Of a DNA stretch of 64,000 bases, positions 27,004 to 35,695 are shown in pieces. Where the stretch lies: positions 620,001-684,000 of the forward strand of contig NZ_CP061286.1 in NCBI RefSeq assembly GCF_018687095.1. The letters run 5' to 3'. The notes under the pieces are model-generated. The model was not told the origin of the DNA. It worked only from the letters and a program-made list of their open reading frames with translations, and searched no databases. Made by a program: the position numbers and the translations under genes. Source of the DNA: Polynucleobacter sp. MWH-UH25E (lineage in GTDB: Bacteria > Pseudomonadota > Gammaproteobacteria > Burkholderiales > Burkholderiaceae). Each line of letters begins with the position of its first letter. Within the stretch, counting starts at the first letter, position 1.

Positions 27004-27660
27004 ATGAAGGTTTTAGTTAAACATCTTGGTGTAGCGGATTACGCTAAAACGTATGCTGCAATGCAGACATTTACTAAAGAGCGTGATGCTAATACTCCAG
27101 ATGAAATCTGGGTTTTAGAACATCCGCCAGTATTTACTTTAGGGTTGGCAGGAGACGCTAGTAATTTACATTCACCAAGCAATCAGATTCCAATGGTTCA
27201 GGTAGATCGCGGTGGTGAGATTACCTATCATGGCCCAGGTCAGCTTGTTATTTATCTATTGCTTGATCTAAAGCGTTTAGGAATTTACGTTAAAGAATTG
27301 GTGTTTCGCATTGAGCAAGCGGTGATTGACACTCTGTCAGATTTCGGTGTGCAAGCTGAGCGTAAGCAGGGTGCCCCAGGAATTTATGTGTCAGATCAGG
27401 ATGGAGTATCAGGTGAGTGGGTGGGGGCTAAGATAGCGGCTTTGGGGCTAAAGGTTTCCAGAAGCTGCTCGTATCATGGCCTAGCATTAAATATAGCCAC
27501 CGATTTAGAGGCATTTGGGCGCATCCACCCCTGTGGTTATGAGGGCTTAAAGACAGTTGATATGCAAACCCTCGGGATCAAGGACAATATAGACATTATT
27601 AGCCAAGTGCTTTTAAAGCATTTACAAAAGCAACTAAGCTTAGATGGCCTAGATGAATAA
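27004..27660 (+). CDS. lipB: Octanoyl-[ACP]:protein N-octanoyltransferase
   Basis: 218-aa LipB that moves octanoyl from ACP to lipoyl domains. ATG 27004 is used instead of TTG 27001. The conserved RGGEITYHGPGQLVIYLL block, GAKIAALGLKVSRSCSYHGLALNI with the catalytic lysine, and the catalytic cysteine in HPCGYEGLKTVDM are all present. The next gene, lipA, completes the pathway by inserting sulfur. Gap to lipA is 11 bp. Confidence 0.95.
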   Translation: MKVLVKHLGVADYAKTYAAMQTFTKERDANTPDEIWVLEHPPVFTLGLAGDASNLHSPSNQIPMVQVDRGGEITYHGPGQLVIYLLLDLKRLGIYVKELVFRIEQAVIDTLSDFGVQAERKQGAPGIYVSDQDGVSGEWVGAKIAALGLKVSRSCSYHGLALNIATDLEAFGRIHPCGYEGLKTVDMQTLGIKDNIDIISQVLLKHLQKQLSLDGLDE

Positions 27661-27671
27661 AAAAACGCTAG

Positions 27672-28682
27672 ATGACAATGAATAAATCCGATTCCAAGCA
27701 GGCGACTGAAGAACGTCAAGATCTTCAGTACGATGCCACTCGTAAACAAAAATCGAGTGAGAAGACTGCTCGTATTCCGATCAAAATTGTTCCTCTTGAA
27801 GAGGTATTAAAAAAGCCTGATTGGATTCGGGTGAAGGCCGCCTCTGGAAATTCTCGTTTTGCTGAAATCAAAAAGATTTTGCGTGAAAACGAATTAGTAA
27901 CAGTTTGCGAAGAGGCAAGCTGCCCAAATATCGGCGAGTGCTTTGGCAAAGGCACGGCTACATTCATGATCATGGGCGACAAGTGCACAAGACGTTGTCC
28001 GTTTTGTGATGTAGGTCATGGTAGACCTGATCCCCTCGATCAAAAAGAGCCCGCGAATTTGGCTCGCACTATTGCAGCATTAAAGCTGAACTACGTAGTC
28101 ATTACCAGTGTGGATCGCGATGACTTACGCGATGGCGGTGCTATGCATTACGTAGAGTGCATTACGCAGTCTCGTGAACTATCGCCAACTACTCGCATAG
28201 AAGTTTTAGTGCCAGATTTTCGTGGGCGCTTAGACAAGGCATTGGATATATTTGCTGAGCATGCTCCTAATGGTTTGCCGGATGTCATGAATCACAATTT
28301 AGAAACAGTCCCGCGTTTGTATAAACAGGCTCGTCCAGGCGCAGACTATTTGCATTCTTTAAAGTTATTGAAAGAGTTCAAAGAGCGCTTTCCGCATATT
28401 CCAACTAAGAGTGGATTAATGGTTGGACTTGGAGAAACCGACGAAGAAATCCTGGAGGTCATGCGGGATATGCGCGAGCACAACATCGACATGCTGACGA
28501 TTGGTCAATACCTTGCCCCTTCAGGCCACCACCTGCCAGTCACGCGTTATGTGCATCCCGATGTATTCAAAATGTTTGAAGAGAAGGCATATGAAATGGG
28601 CTTTTCTCATGCTGCTGTAGGTGCTATGGTGCGCTCTAGTTACCATGCAGATCAACAAGCACATGGAGCAGGTATTGTTTAA
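27672..28682 (+). CDS. lipA: Lipoyl synthase
   Basis: 336-aa radical SAM enzyme that inserts two sulfurs into octanoyl-protein. Both iron-sulfur sites are visible: the auxiliary cluster motif CEEASCPNIGEC and the radical-SAM motif CTRRCPFCDVGHG. The C-terminal serine ligand for the auxiliary cluster is in the VRSSYHADQQA segment. ATG 27672 or 27678 could start it. Its 3' end overlaps the start region of the following lipoprotein gene. Confidence 0.96.
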   Translation: MTMNKSDSKQATEERQDLQYDATRKQKSSEKTARIPIKIVPLEEVLKKPDWIRVKAASGNSRFAEIKKILRENELVTVCEEASCPNIGECFGKGTATFMIMGDKCTRRCPFCDVGHGRPDPLDQKEPANLARTIAALKLNYVVITSVDRDDLRDGGAMHYVECITQSRELSPTTRIEVLVPDFRGRLDKALDIFAEHAPNGLPDVMNHNLETVPRLYKQARPGADYLHSLKLLKEFKERFPHIPTKSGLMVGLGETDEEILEVMRDMREHNIDMLTIGQYLAPSGHHLPVTRYVHPDVFKMFEEKAYEMGFSHAAVGAMVRSSYHADQQAHGAGIV

Positions 28683-29265
28683 GGGCTTTACTCGGCCTTA
28701 TCTGCTTGCAACCTTTTTACTTCTGTTAGTTGCTTGTAGCCCAAAGCTCAACTGGCGAACAGTGCAATCGCCTGAGCAACGATATACAGCCTTATTTCCG
28801 GGTAAGCCAGACAAGTTAGAGCGCTTGATTCCAATTAGCGATCAAGAGTTTCGTCAGACTCTCGAAGCCGTCAAGATAGATGATGATATTTACTCCATCA
28901 ATTCGATTGAGGTTCCCGCGAAACAAGTGAATACCGATTTAGTACAAAAAATCACGAAACAGTTACAAAGCAATTTGTTGGATAGGGCTAAAGCTTCTGG
29001 TGGATCTGTTGCTGCTGAAGCAGGCAACTTTCAAAATAGTCAGCACCAACGTATTGGAACAACTGACTACTACATTGTCTTCAATGGGGCTGGTAAAGCC
29101 CAGCAAACTATGCGGGTGCGTTGGATTACGCGATTAAATGATGATAAGAGTGCTTGGATATATCAAGTTTCAGTATTGCATACGAATTCAAATATGAATG
29201 ATGCAAAAGCACTTTTATCAAAAGAAGAATACGAAAACTTTTTTAATGAGTTTGTTCCAGAGTAA
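28675..29265 (+). CDS. Predicted lipoprotein of unknown function
   Basis: About 197 aa, no family recognised. A TTG at 28675 has GGAG six bases upstream and gives MFKGFTRPYLLATFLLLLVAC, a clean lipoprotein signal with Cys 21; ATG 28663 is the alternative. The mature protein contains two near-repeated alpha/beta stretches (RYTALFPGKPDKLERLI and DYYIVFNGAGKAQQTMRVRW). No catalytic motif is seen. The start lies within the last codons of lipA, so it is probably translated by coupling. A cell-envelope role is all that can be inferred. Confidence 0.75.
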   Translation: MFKGFTRPYLLATFLLLLVACSPKLNWRTVQSPEQRYTALFPGKPDKLERLIPISDQEFRQTLEAVKIDDDIYSINSIEVPAKQVNTDLVQKITKQLQSNLLDRAKASGGSVAAEAGNFQNSQHQRIGTTDYYIVFNGAGKAQQTMRVRWITRLNDDKSAWIYQVSVLHTNSNMNDAKALLSKEEYENFFNEFVPE

Positions 29266-29296
29266 AAACTCTAGGTAATTCAATTTAACCGAGCAA

Positions 29297-29554
29297 TTAT
29301 TTTGCTTGTTCTAGAGCAGCAACCTTTGCTTCCAATGCCTCTAATTTTTCTCTGGTCTTTGCAAGAACCTTTGTTTGCAATTCAAATTCTTCACGAGTAA
29401 CCAAATCCATTTTTTGGAAACCTTGGTTCATCATGGCCCGCACATTTTTTTCAATCTCTTGTGCTGGTGAATTGCGAATAGCTTCCCCCACTTTGTTTTG
29501 CATATCGTTAGCAATGCGCTGAATTTGCTCGAGGATTTCGCCAGGTTTTTGCAT
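29297..29554 (-). CDS. ubiK: UbiK-type ubiquinone biosynthesis accessory factor (YqiC/BMFP)
   Basis: 85-aa protein with amphipathic N-terminal helix and C-terminal coiled coil (LAKTREKLEALEAKVAALEQ), the pattern of the BMFP/YqiC family now known as UbiK, which binds UbiJ and helps late aerobic ubiquinone synthesis. ATG 29554 gives the family start MQKPGEILEQIQ; the longer frame to 29623 adds unrelated residues. It is convergent with the lipoprotein gene. In betaproteobacteria it is typically next to glnK-amtB, as here. Confidence 0.87.
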   Translation of the reverse strand: MQKPGEILEQIQRIANDMQNKVGEAIRNSPAQEIEKNVRAMMNQGFQKMDLVTREEFELQTKVLAKTREKLEALEAKVAALEQAK

Positions 29555-29687
29555 GATGGGTTCTTTATTGGGATTAATAGTTGCGTAAAAGACACATATC
29601 TGTATTTTAATTTGAGGCACCAAAAATGGGGAAAAACGCTAAAAAAGTCTAAAAATTGAAGAAATTCACATAATAGGTGCAATATTA

Positions 29688-29704
29688 AGCACTAAAAAAG
29701 TGCA
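29688..29704. promoter_or_regulatory. NtrC-like operator upstream of the porin-glnK-amtB cassette
   Basis: AGCAC-N7-GTGCA matches the NtrC consensus TGCAC-N7-GTGCA at nine of ten half-site positions, with an all-A/T spacer. Another partial copy, GGCACCAAAAATGGGGA, is at 29616-29632, and a further GTGC half-site is at 29677-29680. They lie 110-200 bp before the porin start, the usual enhancer distance. I could not find a good GG-N10-GC sigma-54 promoter between the site and the gene. Confidence 0.6.
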
Positions 29705-29816
29705 TTGGCATTAATAAGGGGAATGGCTGGGAATTCAAAAGTGGCCATCCCGTCATGATCACTCCATGCAATAAGCATTAATCCCTTTTTTGATTACAAA
29801 CAGTAAGGAGTAATAC

Positions 29817-30749
29817 ATGAAAACTTTACATAAGAAAGCAATTTCTGCGGCAGCAGTTGCATTGCTATCAGGTTTAGCCTCAACTGCAGTTTTGGCTGAA
29901 GAAGCTGCGGCTCCAGAGGTAAGCCCAGTTACTGCGAACGTGACAGTTGCAAGTAGCTATATTTACCGTGGTATTACCCAGTCAAACAATAAGCCAGCAA
30001 TTCAAGGCGGCTTTGATTACGCACATGAGAGCGGTTTCTATGTAGGTAACTGGAACTCAAGCATTAGTTGGATCAGCGATGCATACAACAGCACTTCAAA
30101 TACAAATGGTCCAACAAAGTCAGCTCCTTCAACCTCTGCGCCTGTAGAGATGGATTTCTATGCCGGTTTCAAAAAGGAACTTATTGGCGAAGGTTTTGCG
30201 AGTGACTTTGGTGTTTTGCAGTACTACTACCCAACTACAGGTTTAGGTGGTGTGCAGTCCAAGGCTTGGGTGACAGCTAATCCATCAATGCGTCAAACAT
30301 CTGGCGTAAATCCAAGCACAACAGAGTTGTATGCAGCTCAAAACTTTACTTTTGGTCCTGCAACTGGTTTTTTCAAGTTTTCATATGCTCTGACAAATTT
30401 ATTCGGTATTCAAAACTCTCAAGGATCTTTTTATCCTGATTTGACTGCTAACTATGACACAGGATTTTATGGAATTACCGTCAATGCACACGTTGGTTAT
30501 CAGTACGTACCAAACAATGTTGTTACTACAACAGCTTTAGCTGGTGCTGGTAACGGTGGCACATGGAATCTGAGCTACGCAGACTGGAAGCTAGGTTTGA
30601 CTAAGGACTTCGGTGGCGGTTTATCTGGTACTGCTTACTACACTGGTACAAGCGCACAAAAAGTTGGCAGCACTTATGTTTATGCAACACCTAACGGTGG
30701 CAATGCTGGACGTGGTAACGCTGTTGTTGCTTTAACCAAGACTTTCTAA
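29817..30749 (+). CDS. TorF-family putative porin
   Basis: 310-aa outer-membrane beta-barrel protein. A signal peptide (cleavage after VLA, about residue 27) is followed by family sequence starting VTANVTVASSYIYRGITQSNNKPAIQGGFDYAHESGFYVGNW, and the chain ends in phenylalanine (ALTKTF), the barrel-insertion signature. A good AAGGAG ribosome site precedes the start. Its position before glnK-amtB suggests uptake of a nitrogen compound; the homologous first gene in Herbaspirillum is called nlmA, as I recall. The 262-bp region before it (29555-29816) holds the NtrC-like sites and no gene. Confidence 0.87.
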   Translation: MKTLHKKAISAAAVALLSGLASTAVLAEEAAAPEVSPVTANVTVASSYIYRGITQSNNKPAIQGGFDYAHESGFYVGNWNSSISWISDAYNSTSNTNGPTKSAPSTSAPVEMDFYAGFKKELIGEGFASDFGVLQYYYPTTGLGGVQSKAWVTANPSMRQTSGVNPSTTELYAAQNFTFGPATGFFKFSYALTNLFGIQNSQGSFYPDLTANYDTGFYGITVNAHVGYQYVPNNVVTTTALAGAGNGGTWNLSYADWKLGLTKDFGGGLSGTAYYTGTSAQKVGSTYVYATPNGGNAGRGNAVVALTKTF

Positions 30750-30774
30750 TTTCCACCTCTGAACGGAGATACAC

Positions 30775-31113
30775 ATGAAATTAATTACCGCAATCATCAA
30801 GCCCTTCAAGCTTGACGAAGTGCGCGAAGCTCTCTCGGAAGTGGGAGTTTCGGGCATCACCGTCACTGAAGTTAAAGGCTTTGGTCGTCAAAAGGGTCAC
30901 ACTGAGTTGTATCGCGGTGCTGAGTATGTTGTTGATTTTTTACCTAAGGTAAAAATTGAAGCTGCTGTTGAAGATGGCATCTTGGAGCGTGCGATTGAAG
31001 CAATTGAAAAATCTGCGCGTACTGGCAAGATTGGCGATGGCAAGATTTTTGTCTCTCCAGTTGAGCACGTCATTCGTATTCGTACCGGTGAAACCGGTGC
31101 GTCAGCACTTTAA
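30775..31113 (+). CDS. glnK: Nitrogen regulatory PII protein GlnK
   Basis: 112-aa PII signal protein. The uridylylation site Y51 is in the T-loop (ELYRGAEYVVDFLPKVKIE), and the ATP/2-oxoglutarate-binding segments TGKIGDGKIFV and the C-terminal VIRIRTGETGASAL are intact. Placement directly before amtB marks it as GlnK rather than GlnB; it blocks AmtB when nitrogen is plentiful. A GGAG site precedes the ATG. Confidence 0.96.
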   Translation: MKLITAIIKPFKLDEVREALSEVGVSGITVTEVKGFGRQKGHTELYRGAEYVVDFLPKVKIEAAVEDGILERAIEAIEKSARTGKIGDGKIFVSPVEHVIRIRTGETGASAL

Positions 31114-31126
31114 AGAGAGGTTCAAA

Positions 31127-32611
31127 ATGTTAACTTGGATGAAACGACTTGTTGCTGGCGGTGCGATGGCCTTGGCCATTGGTGCTACTGGCGTAATGGT
31201 GACTTCGCCAGCGCACGCTGATGAGGTTAAAAAGCCAGCAGTAACTGCGCCTGCCGCAACACCAGCAGCTGCAGAACCTGCGCCTGTACTTTGCTCTGAA
31301 AAGTGCAATAAAGCTGATACAGCATGGATGATGGTATCCACTGCATTAGTGCTATTGATGACACTTCCAGGCTTAGCTTTGTTTTACGGCGGCTTAACTC
31401 GTAGCAAAAATATTCTTTCCATTTGCATGCAATGCTTCATGGTCTTCTCTTTGATTACAGTGCTCTGGTCTATCTATGGCTATAGCTTTGCATTCACTGA
31501 GGGTGGGGCATTCTTAGGTGGACTTGATCGCTTGTTCTTGGGCGGCATGAATCCAGATTCAGTAGCGGCAACCTTTAGTAAGGGTGTTGTGATTCCTGAA
31601 TATGTATTTATGGCTTTCCAAGCAGTGTTTGCAACGATTACTTGCTGCTTGATCATTGGTTCTTTTGCTGAGCGCGCTAAGTTTTCTGCAATCCTAGTGT
31701 TCATGGTTATTTGGTTCACATTCAGCTACTTACCTATTGCTCACATGGTTTGGTTCTGGCCTGGTCCAGATGACATCAAAGATGCTGCATCACTTGAGGC
31801 TATCACTGCTCGTGCTGGTTGGTTGTGGCAAAAAGGTGTTCTCGACTTTGCCGGTGGAACCGTTGTTCACATCAATGCCGCGATTGCTGGTTTGGTAGGT
31901 TCATTTGTAATCGGCAAGCGTATTGGTTATGGCAAAGAAGCAATGAAGCCACATAACTTAGTTTATGTAATGACCGGTGCTGCACTCTTGTGGTTCGGTT
32001 GGTTTGGTTTCAATGCAGGTTCTGCACTTGAAGCAAACGGTAGTGCTGCATTGGCATTCGTTAACACCTACTTGGCAACCGCTGCTGCTGTATTGGGCTG
32101 GTCTGTTGCTGAATGGGTTCTCAAAGGTAAGCCTTCCATGTTGGGCGCTGCATCTGGTTGCGTAGCAGGTCTAGTTGCGATTACTCCTGCGGCTGGTTTT
32201 GCTGGCCCTATGGGTTCAATCGTTATCGGCTTGATCGCTGGTGTAGTTTGCCTTTGGGGCGTTACTGGTCTCAAGAAAATCTTGGGCTCTGATGACAGCT
32301 TGGACGTTTTTGGTGTTCATGGCGTAGGCGGTATCACTGGTGCTTTATTGACCGGCGTATTTGCTGACCCTGCTTTGGGTGGTTCAGGCATTTGGGATTA
32401 CGTAGCAAATGCTGTTGCTCCTGATTACTCAATCGCTAGCCAATTATGGATTCAGGCACAAGGCGTAATTACTACTGTGATTTGGTCTGGCGTAGTTTCT
32501 TATATCGCTTTCAAATTGATCGATATCGTGATCGGTTTGCGTGTGAAGGAAGAAGAAGAGCGCGAAGGCTTGGATATCAGCTCACATGGTGAGTCTGCCT
32601 ACGAGTCTTAA
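31127..32611 (+). CDS. amtB: Ammonium transporter
   Basis: 494-aa Amt channel. ATG 31127 follows GAGAGG by six bases; the longer open frame starting inside glnK is rejected. A signal peptide (cleaved after AHA, about residue 35) and an Ala/Pro/Glu spacer precede eleven membrane helices. Conserved landmarks are the pore-entry ALFYGGLTRSKN, the FAGGTVVHINAAIAGLVGS helix with the first pore His, and FGVHGVGGITGALLTGVF with the second. The soluble tail (KEEEEREGLDISSHGESAYES) is typical for GlnK contact. It is the last gene of the cassette before a strong terminator. Confidence 0.96.
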   Translation: MLTWMKRLVAGGAMALAIGATGVMVTSPAHADEVKKPAVTAPAATPAAAEPAPVLCSEKCNKADTAWMMVSTALVLLMTLPGLALFYGGLTRSKNILSICMQCFMVFSLITVLWSIYGYSFAFTEGGAFLGGLDRLFLGGMNPDSVAATFSKGVVIPEYVFMAFQAVFATITCCLIIGSFAERAKFSAILVFMVIWFTFSYLPIAHMVWFWPGPDDIKDAASLEAITARAGWLWQKGVLDFAGGTVVHINAAIAGLVGSFVIGKRIGYGKEAMKPHNLVYVMTGAALLWFGWFGFNAGSALEANGSAALAFVNTYLATAAAVLGWSVAEWVLKGKPSMLGAASGCVAGLVAITPAAGFAGPMGSIVIGLIAGVVCLWGVTGLKKILGSDDSLDVFGVHGVGGITGALLTGVFADPALGGSGIWDYVANAVAPDYSIASQLWIQAQGVITTVIWSGVVSYIAFKLIDIVIGLRVKEEEEREGLDISSHGESAYES

Positions 32612-32662
32612 TCTGTTTTACCCCTCGCCGGACGGCTTTTAAGGGCTGTTCGGTACTTTAAG

Positions 32663-32694
32663 CGCGGGATCCTAGGATCCCGCGTCTTTCTTTT
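32663..32694 (+). terminator. Terminator after amtB with perfect palindromic stem
   Basis: A perfect 22-nt palindrome (32663-32684, arm CGCGGGATCC) is followed by TCTTTCTTTT. As RNA it forms a 9-bp GC-rich stem with a 4-nt loop, a good Rho-independent terminator for the glnK-amtB operon. It lies 52 bp after the amtB stop and 31 bp before gshA. Confidence 0.85.
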
Positions 32695-32714
32695 AAAAAT
32701 CTTACAATGGTGGA

Positions 32715-34013
32715 ATGGTTCCACATCTCATTACTGCCCTAAGTGGCCCTTTACTCGAACTCGAGTCAAAGGTGCTTGAAGCAACCCCAACCATTGAGCG
32801 CTGGTTCAGGCTTGAGTGGCAAGAGCACACGCCGCCATTCTATTGTTCGGTTGATTTACGAAATTCGGGTTTCAAGCTGGCCCCAGTTGATACCAATTTG
32901 TTTCCTGGAGGATTTAATAATCTCTCTCCGCAAATGTTGCCTTTGGCGGTACAGGCTGCAATGGCTGCAATTGAGAAGATTTGTCCAGAAGCAAAAAATT
33001 TATTGTTAATACCTGAGCGTCATACTCGCAATACCTTTTATCTTCAGAATATTGCTCGCTTGTCTTCAATCTTGCGTCAAGCAGGATTGAATGTTCGCCT
33101 AGGAACTTTTTCTGAAGAAATTAAGAAGCCAACTTGGATTGAATTGCCAGATGGCAATCGACTTCTTATGGAACCTTTATCGCGTTTGGGTTTGAAGAAA
33201 CAACGCTTGGGTTTGAAGGACTTTGATCCTTGTTCTATTTTATTGAACAATGACTTGTCTGCTGGTATTCCACCTATTTTGGAGAATATTTACGAGCAAT
33301 ATTTATTGCCAGGTCTGCATGCTGGTTGGCATGTACGTCGTAAGTCTAATCACTTTGCTGCGTATGAAGAAGTAGCGAAGAAGTTTGCAAAAGTGGTTGA
33401 TATTGATCCGTGGATGATCAATCCTTATTTCACAAGCTGCTCAAATATTAATTTCCATGAGCGCAAGGGTGAAGATGAGCTTCAGGCTGCAGTAGAGCAG
33501 GTACTCAAAAAGACTGCAAAGAAATATCGTGAATACGGTATTAAAGATAAGCCTTATGTTGTGGTGAAGGCTGATGCTGGCACCTACGGTATGGGCGTGA
33601 TGGTGGTGAATGACCCGGCACAACTGAAAGGCTTAAACCGCAAAGACCGTAACAAGATGAGCGTTGTTAAAGAAGGTCTTGAAGTTAGCGACGTATTGAT
33701 TCAGGAAGGGGTTTACACCTTTGAGAAGGTCAATGAAGCTGTTGCCGAGCCAGTGGTTTATATGATTGATCGATATGTGATTGGTGGTTTCTATCGCGTT
33801 CACACAGATCGTGGCCCCGATGAAAATCTTAATGCGCCAGGTATGCATTTTGTTCCGCTAGCATTTGAACAAAACTCGATGCCAGACTTATCTGCTAAGC
33901 CGGGCAGTGCGGCACCAAATCGATTCTATTTGTATGGCGTTGTTGCCCGATTGGCTTTGTTGGCCGCCTCTCTTGAATTAGAGAGAACTGATCCCGATAT
34001 GGAAGTGGCATAA
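32715..34013 (+). CDS. gshA: Glutamate--cysteine ligase (proteobacterial GshA type)
   Basis: 432-aa enzyme of the GshA family found in beta- and acidithiobacilli-type proteobacteria, unrelated in length to the 518-aa E. coli enzyme. It joins glutamate and cysteine in the first, rate-limiting step of glutathione synthesis. Recognisable blocks are YCSVDLRNSGFKLAPVDTNLFPGGFNN, IPERHTRNTFYLQN and YVVVKADAGTYGMGVMVV, an ATP-grasp-like segment. gshB follows after 26 bp, so both steps are encoded together. Confidence 0.94.
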   Translation: MVPHLITALSGPLLELESKVLEATPTIERWFRLEWQEHTPPFYCSVDLRNSGFKLAPVDTNLFPGGFNNLSPQMLPLAVQAAMAAIEKICPEAKNLLLIPERHTRNTFYLQNIARLSSILRQAGLNVRLGTFSEEIKKPTWIELPDGNRLLMEPLSRLGLKKQRLGLKDFDPCSILLNNDLSAGIPPILENIYEQYLLPGLHAGWHVRRKSNHFAAYEEVAKKFAKVVDIDPWMINPYFTSCSNINFHERKGEDELQAAVEQVLKKTAKKYREYGIKDKPYVVVKADAGTYGMGVMVVNDPAQLKGLNRKDRNKMSVVKEGLEVSDVLIQEGVYTFEKVNEAVAEPVVYMIDRYVIGGFYRVHTDRGPDENLNAPGMHFVPLAFEQNSMPDLSAKPGSAAPNRFYLYGVVARLALLAASLELERTDPDMEVA

Positions 34014-34039
34014 GTCCGGCTATTAGGACTACAGAAAAT

Positions 34040-34981
34040 ATGGATCTTTTATTTATTGCCGACCCTCTAGAGTCTTTCAAGATTAAAAAAGACTCTACTT
34101 TGGCAATGATGCGCGCGGCCCAAGAAGCAGGGCATCGTCTGTGGTTTTGTCAAAGTCGCAATGTTTTATGGAAAGACAATTCAGTAATTGCGGATTGTCA
34201 AAGCTTGCTTATCAAACCTGCTTCGACATCTTGGTATGAACTGGGTGAGCTCGAATCGCGATCTCTAAATGCCTTCTCTGCCGTACTCATGAGAACAGAC
34301 CCTCCATTCGATATTGAATACCTCAATACAACTTGGCTCCTTTCTGCGGCAGTGAGGCAAGGTGCAAAAGTTTTTAATAATCCAAGCGCTGTTCGGGATC
34401 ATTCTGAAAAACTTTCTATTACTGAGTTCCCTGAATTAATTCCACCAACATTAGTGACGCGAGAGTTAAGTGCGGTTGAAGAGTTTCATCGTCAGCATCG
34501 CGATATCGTCATTAAGCCCCTTGATGGTATGGGGGGGATGGGCGTATTTAGAGTTGGTGCTGATGGTTTAAATCTGGCAAGTATTGTTGAAACACTTGGC
34601 GAGAACGGTGCAAGAACATTAATGGTTCAACGCTTTTTGCCAGAGATTGCTCAAGGCGATAAGCGAGTATTGCTTATTGGTGGCGAGGTAGTGCCATTTG
34701 CTTTGGCGCGCATTCCGCAGGGTGCAGAAATTCGGGGTAATTTAGCTGCTGGAGGTAAAGGAGTTGCAATGCCTTTAACGGATACTGAAAAGCAGGTTGC
34801 AGAGAAGTTAGCCCCTATTTTGAATCAACGCGGTTTATTCTTAGTGGGATTAGATTTGATTGGTGGTCGTCTTACTGAAATTAATGTGACTAGCCCGACC
34901 TGTTTTGTTGAAATCACAGATCAAACCCAGTTTGATGTACCCCAATTTTGGTTAAAAGCGCTTGAAAGGGCGGTGTCATAA
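34040..34981 (+). CDS. gshB: Glutathione synthetase
   Basis: 313-aa ATP-grasp ligase adding glycine to gamma-glutamylcysteine. The N-terminal start MDLLFIADPLESFKIKKDSTL, RTDPPFDIEYLNTTWLL, the ATP-binding glycine loop IVIKPLDGMGGMGVFRV and the Mg-binding INVTSPTCF are all standard. It follows gshA and ends one base before the PTS IIA gene, so glutathione synthesis and the PTS genes appear to share a transcript. Confidence 0.95.
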   Translation: MDLLFIADPLESFKIKKDSTLAMMRAAQEAGHRLWFCQSRNVLWKDNSVIADCQSLLIKPASTSWYELGELESRSLNAFSAVLMRTDPPFDIEYLNTTWLLSAAVRQGAKVFNNPSAVRDHSEKLSITEFPELIPPTLVTRELSAVEEFHRQHRDIVIKPLDGMGGMGVFRVGADGLNLASIVETLGENGARTLMVQRFLPEIAQGDKRVLLIGGEVVPFALARIPQGAEIRGNLAAGGKGVAMPLTDTEKQVAEKLAPILNQRGLFLVGLDLIGGRLTEINVTSPTCFVEITDQTQFDVPQFWLKALERAVS

Positions 34982-34982
34982 C

Positions 34983-35405
34983 ATGGCAGGAATCGTAATT
35001 GTTGCGCATACCCCTGTAGCTAGCGCAATGCTAGGATTTGTTGAACATACATTTGGCGCATTACCTGAACGTATTCGAGCTGTGGATATTCCACCTCATG
35101 AAGATATCAAAGCCAGTTTTGATCGGGTATTGAAAGCCGCCTATGGAGTGAATTCGGGTAACGGTGTTTTGATTTTGACTGATGTGATGGGTGCTACACC
35201 CGCAAATGTAGCTTCCAAGTTAGAAGGTTTGGGCCCACTATCAGGATTAAATACGCCTGTGGTTGTTTTGGCCGGGCTGAATCTTCCAATGCTAATGCGC
35301 TGCGTTTCGCATCGCACCGAAGATCTTGAAGAGTTGGCTCAAAAGGCTTTGGCTGGTGGCCAGAACGGTATTTTGCGCTTAGGTGCAAAAGTAAGCCAAG
35401 CGTAA
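34983..35405 (+). CDS. PTS EIIA component, mannose family
   Basis: 140-aa EIIA(Man)-fold phosphocarrier. The start MAGIVIVAHTPVASAM puts the phosphorylatable His at residue 9, and ILTDVMGATPANVASKL is the second conserved block. There is no EIIB, EIIC or EIID gene nearby, so this appears to be a regulatory PTS protein; the equivalent in Cupriavidus is called PtsM as I recall. It is followed by HPr and EI, its phosphate donors. Confidence 0.9.
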   Translation: MAGIVIVAHTPVASAMLGFVEHTFGALPERIRAVDIPPHEDIKASFDRVLKAAYGVNSGNGVLILTDVMGATPANVASKLEGLGPLSGLNTPVVVLAGLNLPMLMRCVSHRTEDLEELAQKALAGGQNGILRLGAKVSQA

Positions 35406-35423
35406 ATAGGGGAGAAGCAAAAC

Positions 35424-35693
35424 ATGCCCGTTGCTGAAATTGAGATCATTAACAAATTGGGTTTACATGCGAGAGCCTCTGCAAAGCTATCTCAGTTAGC
35501 AGCGCAATTTCCTTGTGAAATATTCTTGTCACGTAACGGTCGTCAAATTAATGCAAAGAGCATTATGGGTGTGATGATGTTGGCGGCTGGAATTGGTAGC
35601 ACTGTTACGCTTGAGACTGTGGGCGAAAAAGCGGATGAAGCTATGGAGGCCCTCACTGTCTTAATTAATGATCGCTTTGGAGAAGGCGAATAA
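35424..35693 (+). CDS. ptsH: Phosphocarrier protein HPr
   Basis: 89-aa HPr. The active His is in LGLHARASAKL (residue 15) and the regulatory serine is in INAKSIMGVMML (Ser 46), so HPr kinase control is possible if that enzyme is encoded elsewhere. A GGGGAGAAG ribosome site precedes the start. It lies between EIIA and EI with gaps of 18 and 2 bp. Confidence 0.95.
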   Translation: MPVAEIEIINKLGLHARASAKLSQLAAQFPCEIFLSRNGRQINAKSIMGVMMLAAGIGSTVTLETVGEKADEAMEALTVLINDRFGEGE

Positions 35694-35695
35694 GC

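Noticed and set aside
29266..29296. Terminator between the lipoprotein gene and ubiK
   Set aside because: AGCAA/TTGCT gives only a 5-bp AT-rich stem without a clear T run.
29705..29816. Possible sigma-54 promoter between the NtrC-like site and the porin gene
   Set aside because: Every GG doublet was checked for a GC ten bases later and none fits; reported as missing rather than forced.
30956..31126. In-frame N-terminal extension of amtB into glnK
   Set aside because: The extension is the +1 frame of glnK; ATG 31127 has a good ribosome site and a signal peptide follows it.
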